NCBI RefSeq assembly: GCF_024171485.1
Contig: NZ_JALJZX010000001.1
Span: 558,001-622,000 of the forward strand
From: Chryseobacterium sp. HSC-36S06
Lineage (GTDB): Bacteria > Bacteroidota > Bacteroidia > Flavobacteriales > Weeksellaceae
Direction: 5' to 3'
DNA length: 64,000 nt
The position numbers and the translations under genes are program-made. The notes under the pieces were generated by a model. That model saw nothing but the letters and a program-made list of their open reading frames with translations. It was not told where the DNA came from and did no database searches. This document shows, one piece after another, positions 52,628 through 59,502 of the stretch; position 1 is the stretch's first letter; each line of letters opens with the position of its first letter.

Positions 52628-53269
52628 TTAAAAATCAAATCCTTCCGGAAAAGCTTTCTTTCTGAAAATCAGCAGTAAGACTCCGCCTACGGTTATCGCA
52701 GCATCTGCAATATTGAAAATGTATTTGAAAAATTCAATATGCTTTCCGCCGATAAGAGGCCACCTTTCCGGCACCCACCAGTCTACAAGGGGAAAATGCA
52801 GCATATCTACCACGCAGCCCTTCATGAAATGAGAATAGCCGTTTCCGAATTCTGTAATCTTTGATATTCCCCCGTAATCGATCCAGCGGTTTACACTCTC
52901 GTCGTACATCGTACCGCTGTCGAAGATCATTCCGTAAAACATTCCGTCGATCAGATTACCAATTGCTCCGGCAAAGATCATCGCCATCGGGATTAAAAGA
53001 TAATTGCTGTTGATGCCTTCCTTAAGCCATTTGCGGAAAAGATAAATCATGCCGCCGATAAGGAATATGCGTAGAATTACCAACGCATATTTCCCAAGAA
53101 GGCCGCCAAAATGAAAGCCGTAAGCCATTCCGGGATTTTCTACAAAAGTAAGTTTGAAACCAGGTAAAACATCAACACTTTCGCCTAAATGAAAAGTGGT
53201 TTTAATGTAAAATTTAGAGATCTGATCGATTAAAAGGATGATGAAAGTGATTAATGCGATTTTCTTCAT
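52628..53269 (-). CDS. lspA: Lipoprotein signal peptidase (signal peptidase II)
   Basis: 213 aa, longer than the about 165 aa of proteobacterial LspA, with an inserted periplasmic loop (about residues 115-165) as seen in other Bacteroidota. The two catalytic Asp motifs are in AGAIGNLIDGMFYG and FNIADAAITVG. Four membrane helices. It cleaves lipoprotein signal peptides after lipid attachment, serving the lipoproteins encoded in this window. Stop/start overlap by one base (TAATG) with the upstream small gene. Confidence 0.93.
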   Translation of the reverse strand: MKKIALITFIILLIDQISKFYIKTTFHLGESVDVLPGFKLTFVENPGMAYGFHFGGLLGKYALVILRIFLIGGMIYLFRKWLKEGINSNYLLIPMAMIFAGAIGNLIDGMFYGMIFDSGTMYDESVNRWIDYGGISKITEFGNGYSHFMKGCVVDMLHFPLVDWWVPERWPLIGGKHIEFFKYIFNIADAAITVGGVLLLIFRKKAFPEGFDF

Positions 53270-53469
53270 TACAGATCAGTCTTTGGTTTGTCTTTAGTTT
53301 GTCTGGTTATTTTTTGGTCTTTTTTTACCGGAGTTCTGGGTTCAGATTTCTGCGGAGACTTGGTGTTTCTGGTATGAAACTTTTCATATCGGATTCCCAT
53401 ATCCTTCATCACGCTTTTCAACGCGTTGAGTTCCATCTGGTTTTTGGGATGAACAATTAATGATTCCAT
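53269..53469 (-). CDS. Small DUF2683-like protein
   Basis: 66 aa. MESLIVHPKNQMELNALKSVMKDMGIRYEKF matches the short DUF2683 pattern (antitoxin-like fold in some relatives), followed by a basic, Pro/Lys-rich tail with a long charged stretch. It overlaps lspA by one base, so the two are cotranslated. No toxin gene is present, and the tail is not typical, so a toxin-antitoxin role is not claimed. Confidence 0.65.
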   Translation of the reverse strand: MESLIVHPKNQMELNALKSVMKDMGIRYEKFHTRNTKSPQKSEPRTPVKKDQKITRQTKDKPKTDL

Positions 53470-53477
53470 TTTATGGT

Positions 53478-53717
53478 TTATTTTTTTGAAAGTTCTTCGA
53501 GGCGTTTTCTGTCTTTTTCGGAAAGATCGTTCACTCCGTTTTTGCCCATTTTGGTAAGCAGACTGTCGATTTCAATCTCGCGGTTTCTGCGTTCGGCATT
53601 GTACTGATCATCGATTGTATAGTACTTTTCTTCTTTAGTGAAAATATTTTTCCGGCCAAACTTCCTGTACGCCAACAGAACAATTACAATTCCTAAAACA
53701 ATGAATAACGCTTCCAA
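53478..53717 (-). CDS. Small membrane protein, possible TTG start
   Basis: 79 aa if started at the TTG at 53715-53717. One N-terminal helix (LFIVLGIVIVLLAYRKFG) then a charged region predicted to be helical (KYYTIDDQYNAERRNREIEIDSLLTKMGKNGVNDLSEKDRKRLEELSKK). The TTG is inside a TATTTTTG (complement of 53715-53722), which would make that element a non-promoter if the TTG is used. No ATG alternative precedes the helix. The C-terminal half resembles short motifs of rhomboid-linked proteins; function unknown. 8 nt to the next small gene. Confidence 0.55.
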   Translation of the reverse strand: MEALFIVLGIVIVLLAYRKFGRKNIFTKEEKYYTIDDQYNAERRNREIEIDSLLTKMGKNGVNDLSEKDRKRLEELSKK

Positions 53718-53744
53718 AAATAAGTGAAATTTTTAAAATTCAAA

Positions 53745-53788
53745 TAGGTTTATAGTGTACCGAAACGATCAGATACGCTATAAACCTA
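53745..53788. repeat. 44-bp hairpin element downstream of dksA
   Basis: TAGGTTTATAGTGTA (53745-53759) pairs with TACGCTATAAACCTA (53774-53788): 15 bp with one G-T, 14-nt loop. It lies 30 nt after the dksA stop and 20-70 nt upstream of the small membrane gene. It could be a terminator or leader hairpin; no long T-run follows on the minus strand. Confidence 0.7.
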
Positions 53789-53818
53789 GATGTAAATTGT
53801 GGTGATAAACGGCAGTAA

Positions 53819-54199
53819 TTATCGCTGCAGATTTTTAGCTTCAATACTTAGCGTAGCGTGCGGAACAGCTCTTAACCGGTCTTTTCCAATTAATTTTCCT
53901 GTTACTCTGCAAATTCCGTAAGTTTTGTTTTCGATACGGATCAGTGCATTTTTCAGGTCGCGTACGAATTTTTCCTGTCTTCCGGCCAAAATTGCATTCT
54001 GCTCTTTGCTCAAGGTTTCTGCACCTTCTTCAAATGCTTTGAATGTAGGTGAAGTATCATCAGTTCCGTTGTTTTGGTCGTTGATGAAACTTTCGCGGAT
54101 CAGCATTAAATCTCTTTCTGCCTTTTCTATTTTTTGCTGAATAAGTTCTTTAAACTCCTTCAGGTCACTGTCACTGTAACGTTGTCTTTCTTCTGCCAT
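53819..54199 (-). CDS. DksA/TraR-family protein, zinc-site-free
   Basis: 126 aa. A long N-terminal helix/coiled-coil (SDLKEFKELIQQKIEKAERDLMLI) with an acidic tip region, and the C-terminal DksA globular part YGICRVTGKLIGKDRLRAVPHATLSIEAKNLQR. Proteobacterial DksA has four zinc cysteines; only one Cys (GIC) remains, so zinc is not bound in the usual way. Such forms are typical of Bacteroidota. It probably enters the RNA polymerase secondary channel. A (p)ppGpp role is inferred. Confidence 0.88.
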   Translation of the reverse strand: MAEERQRYSDSDLKEFKELIQQKIEKAERDLMLIRESFINDQNNGTDDTSPTFKAFEEGAETLSKEQNAILAGRQEKFVRDLKNALIRIENKTYGICRVTGKLIGKDRLRAVPHATLSIEAKNLQR

Positions 54200-54238
54200 G
54201 TTTTTTTTGTTTGAAATCGTTTGTGTTTTTTAGGGTGT

Positions 54239-54257
54239 GAAGAATTTCGAATTCTTC
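54239..54257. repeat. Inverted repeat downstream of ileS
   Basis: GAAGAATT-TCG-AATTCTTC, 8 bp with a 3-nt loop, about 20 nt after the ileS stop and upstream of dksA. A weak terminator or processing hairpin; no clear T-run follows. Confidence 0.5.
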
Positions 54258-54275
54258 ATTAAATTTCCGTTTACA

Positions 54276-57200
54276 TCAAACTTTGTTTACCAATAATTTA
54301 AATTTCACGTCGTCAATTTCAATTTCATCAAAATTTGAAAGTGAATTTACAATTTCTATTTTATCTGACAATACTTCTTCCGAAATATATAGTTGATTGT
54401 TTATAAGTTCCTTTTCAAAAGGAGAGTTTGCCTCAACCTGAATGGTTATACGGTCTGTAAGGTCGAAACCTTTATCTTTTCTAAGATTTTGAACCCGATT
54501 GATGAATTCTCTCGCAATTCCTTCTGCTTTCAGTTCGTCGGTGATCGTCAAATCCAGTGCCACAGTCATTTTTCCTTCACTGGCAACCGTCCATCCCGGA
54601 ATATCTTTGGTGAAAATTTCAACATCGTCTGTTGAAATTTCATAACCTTCAATAGTCATTTTTCCATCTTTTTCAAGCGTAGAAATTTGCTCAGCACTTA
54701 AACCTGAGATGGCCGCACCGACGGTTTTCATGTTTTTTCCAAGCCTTGAACCTAATGTTTTAAAGTTGGGCTTAATCTGTTTCACGATCAGGTGCGAAGC
54801 TTCGTCAGCGTTGATCAGTACCAGCTCTTTCACATTAACTTCCTGTTTGATGAGTTCGGAAACGGCTAAAATCTGTGCTTCAGTCTTCGAATCCAAAACC
54901 GGAATCATTACTTTTTGAAGGGGCTGACGAACCTTGATATTTTCTTTCTTTCTCAAAGAGAAAACCATTGATGTAATCTGTTGCGCCAAATGCGTTTTTT
55001 CAACTAAATCCTGATCGATAAGTGCTTCATCCGCTTTCGGGAAATCCGTTAAATGCACTGATTCTGCCTGATCTTTACCGGTAATTTTATTCAGATCCTG
55101 GAACAGCTGATCCATAAAGAAAGGCGCAATGGGAGCTGCAATTTTAGAAACGGTTTGTAGACAAGTGTATAAAGTTTGGTATGCGGAAATTTTATCATCC
55201 GAATACTCTCCTTTCCAGAAACGTCTTCTGCAAAGCCTTACGTACCAGTTGCTTAAATTATCATTCACGAAGTTATTGATCGCTCTTGCAATTTTTGTTG
55301 GCTCATAATCATTGTAAAATTCGGTTACATCTTTCACCAAAAGATTGAGCTCAGAAAGAATCCATCGGTCGATTTCCGGACGGTTTTCAATATCTTTTTC
55401 TGAATACTTAAATCCGTCAACATTCGCGTAAAGTGCAAAGAATGAGTAGGTGTTATATAAAGTTCCGAAGAATTTCCGGCGAACTTCATCGATGCCTTCT
55501 ACGTCAAATTTCAGGTTTTCCCACGGATTTGCGTTGGCGATCATGTACCATCGCGTCGCATCCGGGCCGTATTTCTGTAACGTTTCGAATGGATCAACAG
55601 CGTTACCGAGACGTTTAGACATTTTTTGTCCGTTTTTGTCAAGTACCAAACCGTTCGACATCACATTTTTATACGCTACCGAATCAAAAACTGCCGTTCC
55701 GATTGCGTGAAGCGTATAAAACCAGCCCCGCGTTTGGTCAACACCTTCCGCAATAAAATCTGCCGGGAAAGCTTTTCTTTCATCGATTAATTCTCTGTTT
55801 TCAAACGGATAATGCAGTTGTGCGTAAGGCATAGAACCTGAATCGAACCAAACATCGATAAGGTCAGATTCTCTGTTCATCCGCTTTCCTGAAGGTGAAA
55901 CCAAAATGATTTCATCAACAATATTCTTGTGAAGATCAATTTTAGCATAATTTTCCTTGGACATGTTTCCGTTTTCAAATCCTTCAAAAGGATTTGTGGA
56001 CATGAAACCAGCTTCAATAGATTTTTCAATTTCAGTCATCAGTTCTTCCACAGAACCGATGATTTTTTCTTCTTTCAAATCCTCGCTGCGCCAAATTGGC
56101 AAAGGGATTCCCCAGTATCTTGAACGGGAAAGATTCCAGTCGTTTACGTTTTCAAGCCAGTTTGCAAAACGTCCTTCACCGGTAGATTTAGGTTTCCAGT
56201 TAATGGTTTCGTTCAGTTCTACCAAACGGTTTTTCACCGCCGTCATTTTTACGAACCAGGAATCCAGTGGATAGTAGAGGACAGGTTTGTCGGTTCTCCA
56301 GCAGTGCGGGTAGCTGTGAACGTATTTCTCAACTTTAAAGGCTTTGTTCTCTGTTTTTAAAAGGATTGCAAGTTCCACGTCCCAGGATTTCTCGGGCGCA
56401 GTTCCTTCGTCGTAATATTCATTTTTAATATATTTTCCCGCAAAAAGTTCAGGTGTATTTCCACCTGAAATAAATTTTCCCTGGAGATCAACCAAAGGCA
56501 CAAGGTTGCCGTTTTCATCCTTCACCAACATTGGCGAAATTCCACTTTCTTTCGCAACACGGGCATCATCCGCACCGAAAGTTGGCGCAATGTGTACGAT
56601 TCCGGTTCCGTCTTCTGTTGTAACGAAATCTCCAATGATTACTTTAAACGCATTTTCAGGATTTTCAGCCGGTAAAAACCATGGAATTAGTTGCTCATAC
56701 TCGGTTCCGGCAAGATCTTCACCGGTGAATTCAGCGAGAATTTGATAAGGAATTACTTTGGTTTCTGAAGTGTAATTCGCGAAATCTTCATCGCTTCCCT
56801 CCGAATATTTTTTTCCAAAGTTCTTTTGAACCAAGACTTTAGCTAAAATAATGTTGATTGGCTCGAAAGTATACTGATTGAAAGTTTTCACCAAAACATA
56901 TTCAATGTCTCTACCTACGGCTAAAGCAGTATTTGAAGGTAAAGTCCATGGCGTCGTCGTCCACGCCAGAATGTGAAGTGGTAGTTGGTTTGTGGCCTGT
57001 GCTGAGCCTGCCGAAGCATCAAATTCTGCCCAGTGATTTACGCCGCCACAGGTTTCGTTTTCTAAATTGATGCTTTTGCCGAAATTCAGTTTTAAATTTA
57101 AAGTTTCCGACAGTTTTTTAACTTTAAACTGAGCAACAACGGTTGTGTCTGAAACATCGCGGTAAGTCCCCGGCTGGTTGAGTTCGTGTGAACTTAAACC

Positions 57201-57764
57201 TGTTCCTGCGGCTGGCGAGTAAGGCTGAATGGTGTAGCCTTTATACAGTAAACTTTTGTCGTAAAGCTGCTTCAGAAGCCACCAAACGGTTTCCATGTAT
57301 TTTGGCTCGTAGGTAATGTAGGGATCTTCAAGATCAACCCAGTAACCGATTTTTTCTGTAAGGTCATTCCAAACATCGGTGTAGCGCATTACTGCATTTC
57401 TACAGGCCTGATTGTATTCTTCAACGGAAATTTTAGTTCCGATATCTTCTTTGGTAATACCTAATTCTTTCTCCACGCCCAATTCTATAGGCAGGCCGTG
57501 CGTATCCCAACCAGCTTTCCGGAGAACCTGTTTCCCGTTCTGGGTTTGGTAGCGACAGAAAATATCTTTCAGTGCTCTCGCCATCACGTGGTGAATCCCC
57601 GGCATTCCGTTGGCAGAAGGCGGACCTTCGTAAAAAACGTACTCAGGTTTTCCCTGGCGGATTTCTACAGATTTTTTAAATGTTTGATGCTCATTCCAGA
57701 ATCCTGAAACATTTTGAGCGACCGCGGTGAGATCTAGATTTTTATATTCGGTAAACTTCTTCAT
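54276..57764 (-). CDS. ileS: Isoleucyl-tRNA synthetase
   Basis: 1162 aa, larger than the about 940 aa proteobacterial enzyme and matching the eukaryote-like IleS2 class. Class I motifs: GPPSANGMPGIHHVMARALKD (HIGH equivalent) and KNGQKMSKRLGN (KMSKS equivalent). CP1 editing region with TTEDGTGIVHIAPTFGADD, and a long C-terminal anticodon domain. Charges tRNA-Ile and edits Val. IleS2 forms are often less sensitive to mupirocin; that is family knowledge, not shown here. A GAAGAATT/AATTCTTC repeat (54239-54257) lies about 20 nt beyond the stop. Confidence 0.96.
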   Translation of the reverse strand: MKKFTEYKNLDLTAVAQNVSGFWNEHQTFKKSVEIRQGKPEYVFYEGPPSANGMPGIHHVMARALKDIFCRYQTQNGKQVLRKAGWDTHGLPIELGVEKELGITKEDIGTKISVEEYNQACRNAVMRYTDVWNDLTEKIGYWVDLEDPYITYEPKYMETVWWLLKQLYDKSLLYKGYTIQPYSPAAGTGLSSHELNQPGTYRDVSDTTVVAQFKVKKLSETLNLKLNFGKSINLENETCGGVNHWAEFDASAGSAQATNQLPLHILAWTTTPWTLPSNTALAVGRDIEYVLVKTFNQYTFEPINIILAKVLVQKNFGKKYSEGSDEDFANYTSETKVIPYQILAEFTGEDLAGTEYEQLIPWFLPAENPENAFKVIIGDFVTTEDGTGIVHIAPTFGADDARVAKESGISPMLVKDENGNLVPLVDLQGKFISGGNTPELFAGKYIKNEYYDEGTAPEKSWDVELAILLKTENKAFKVEKYVHSYPHCWRTDKPVLYYPLDSWFVKMTAVKNRLVELNETINWKPKSTGEGRFANWLENVNDWNLSRSRYWGIPLPIWRSEDLKEEKIIGSVEELMTEIEKSIEAGFMSTNPFEGFENGNMSKENYAKIDLHKNIVDEIILVSPSGKRMNRESDLIDVWFDSGSMPYAQLHYPFENRELIDERKAFPADFIAEGVDQTRGWFYTLHAIGTAVFDSVAYKNVMSNGLVLDKNGQKMSKRLGNAVDPFETLQKYGPDATRWYMIANANPWENLKFDVEGIDEVRRKFFGTLYNTYSFFALYANVDGFKYSEKDIENRPEIDRWILSELNLLVKDVTEFYNDYEPTKIARAINNFVNDNLSNWYVRLCRRRFWKGEYSDDKISAYQTLYTCLQTVSKIAAPIAPFFMDQLFQDLNKITGKDQAESVHLTDFPKADEALIDQDLVEKTHLAQQITSMVFSLRKKENIKVRQPLQKVMIPVLDSKTEAQILAVSELIKQEVNVKELVLINADEASHLIVKQIKPNFKTLGSRLGKNMKTVGAAISGLSAEQISTLEKDGKMTIEGYEISTDDVEIFTKDIPGWTVASEGKMTVALDLTITDELKAEGIAREFINRVQNLRKDKGFDLTDRITIQVEANSPFEKELINNQLYISEEVLSDKIEIVNSLSNFDEIEIDDVKFKLLVNKV

Positions 57765-57835
57765 TGTCAGTCAGTTCAAATAGATTGATCCTAATTAAGT
57801 TTGCGAATATAGCAATTTTTGACGTATTTTAAAGG

Positions 57836-59293
57836 CTAATTTTCAGGTTTCGGAATGGAGATTTCTACCGTTGTTCCGCTTGCGATATTATTTTCGTGAA
57901 GATCGGTGTAAACAACACTGAAATTACCTGCGCCGAAATAATTTTTCAACATATCACGCGCGATTTCAATTCCGAGAGATTTGGTGTGAGTGCTGCGGAT
58001 CGCTTTAATCTGTGCAGCTCTGTCTCTGCCGATTCCGTTGTCGGTGATTAGGATAAGAATTTTATCCGGTACTGATAATATTTTGACGCTAATTTTTTTG
58101 TCGTGTACCGCCGCAATCCCGTGCAGAATGGAGTTTTCTATAAAAGGCTGCAATACCATAGGTGGCAATCTCACCCGATCGGGATCAATATCCGGGGCTG
58201 AGTGAATCGTGAAATCTATTTTATTTTCAAACCGCAGATTTTCAATGTCCATATAGAGTTTCAGAGTCTGCAATTCTTCGGTAAGGGTAAATTCCCTCAG
58301 TGATGATGCTGCTAAACTTATTCGGATAATTTTAGAGAATTTGGTCAAATAATCTACGGCGTTTTGGGAATCGTTTTCGAGAATGTAATATTTAACAGAA
58401 TTCAGTGCGTTGAAAATGAAATGAGGATTCATACGGCTCTGCAGCAGTGAAAACTTAAGGTCAGAGATTTCCTGAAGGTATTTTATCTTGTCGTTTTCTA
58501 CAGTTAAGCGTTTTTCGTTTTCCCTGGTCATTTCATCTTTAAGCCGTTCATTTCTCTGCAGTTCCAAGATTAAATCTTTGTGAAAGGTTACTTTTTGCTC
58601 ATGATTTATCCTTTGTTTATGACCTAACGCCAGCGAAAATGCTATGTTTTCGATAAGCAAGCCCACGAAATAAATAAAATCACCCATTTTCCTGCTTAGA
58701 TTAAGAGCAGGAATTTCGCGCACCGTTCTCTCTCCAACTATGGAACATATGAATAAGATAATCCCGCCGAAAATGATATAATATTTAAGATTGTTCTTTA
58801 CTTTAGTAAGAATATAGAATGAAATTGCAGTCTGTAATGTAATTAAATAGATGAATGCATTTTTGTACCACTTGAAGATATGATCTAAACCATAAATTTT
58901 GTGTCCAATAAAAATTAAAGTGCCTGCAGTTAAAAGTACGGTTACAGGAAAGACAATGATGCGGTACCATTTCAGGTTAATACTTTTAATATTTAAAAAA
59001 TCCGCAAAAAAGAAAAAATAGATACAGTTGAATACGATCGTGAAAAATATTTTAGAATCGTTATCCAAACCTGCTGTTTTAGAAAGTGACGATACGAAGC
59101 CGCTTTCTGCCACAGGCATATAGGCAATAAATGAAAATATAGTGTAGAGGCTGTAAAGCAGATAAGATTTATCTTTATTCTGCAGAAACATCCCAAGATG
59201 AAAGACAGCAAGAAGAATTAACCCACCTAATACCGTATACAGAATGCTGTTGTAGGCATCCTTTTCGATAAGTGCAGTAAAAAGATCTGTCAT
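57836..59293 (-). CDS. LytS-type sensor histidine kinase with 7TM sensor region
   Basis: 485 aa from the ATG at 59293; the upstream in-frame TTG belongs to a TATTTTTG promoter element. Seven predicted membrane helices (7TMR-DISM-like, about residues 12-215), a short coiled-coil, then a His_kinase domain with the phospho-acceptor His in SRMNPHFIFNALNSVKYYILE, and a HATPase with N-box PPMVLQPFIENSILHGI and G-box ITDNGIGRD. Such kinases normally act on a LytTR response regulator; none is adjacent. It is probably an orphan kinase or has a distant partner. Confidence 0.87.
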   Translation of the reverse strand: MTDLFTALIEKDAYNSILYTVLGGLILLAVFHLGMFLQNKDKSYLLYSLYTIFSFIAYMPVAESGFVSSLSKTAGLDNDSKIFFTIVFNCIYFFFFADFLNIKSINLKWYRIIVFPVTVLLTAGTLIFIGHKIYGLDHIFKWYKNAFIYLITLQTAISFYILTKVKNNLKYYIIFGGIILFICSIVGERTVREIPALNLSRKMGDFIYFVGLLIENIAFSLALGHKQRINHEQKVTFHKDLILELQRNERLKDEMTRENEKRLTVENDKIKYLQEISDLKFSLLQSRMNPHFIFNALNSVKYYILENDSQNAVDYLTKFSKIIRISLAASSLREFTLTEELQTLKLYMDIENLRFENKIDFTIHSAPDIDPDRVRLPPMVLQPFIENSILHGIAAVHDKKISVKILSVPDKILILITDNGIGRDRAAQIKAIRSTHTKSLGIEIARDMLKNYFGAGNFSVVYTDLHENNIASGTTVEISIPKPEN

Positions 59294-59311
59294 GCGGTAC
59301 CGGAGTTTATT

Positions 59312-59319
59312 CAAAAATA
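59312..59319 (-). promoter_or_regulatory. -7 element TATTTTTG of the histidine kinase gene
   Basis: Complement of 59312-59319. It contains the TTG that would otherwise be read as a start; the ATG at 59293 is about 18 nt downstream. Confidence 0.5.
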
Positions 59320-59480
59320 GAAATTTATATCATAAAGCGTAGAATTTATTCATTTATTGCAGATTAATTTTCTACTTTATCGTTCTGAGGGATTGTTGTT
59401 TCCGTCTGCATCAGCTGTTAGAAAATACGATCATCGCAGTGAATTCAGAGCTGGTGGAAATAACATTAAAAAAAAACTTC

Positions 59481-59488
59481 TACTTTTG
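59481..59488 (+). promoter_or_regulatory. -7 element TACTTTTG of topA
   Basis: Perfect TAnnTTTG 14 nt before the ATG at 59503. The 180-nt gap upstream shows no other clear feature; it contains a distant ATTTTCTA/TAGAAAAT pair of uncertain meaning. Confidence 0.5.
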
Positions 59489-59502
59489 CAAAAATTTTCT
59501 TG

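Noticed and set aside
53269-53469. DUF2683-like protein as half of a toxin-antitoxin pair
   Set aside because: No toxin-like gene adjoins it and it is coupled to lspA, so the context does not support it.
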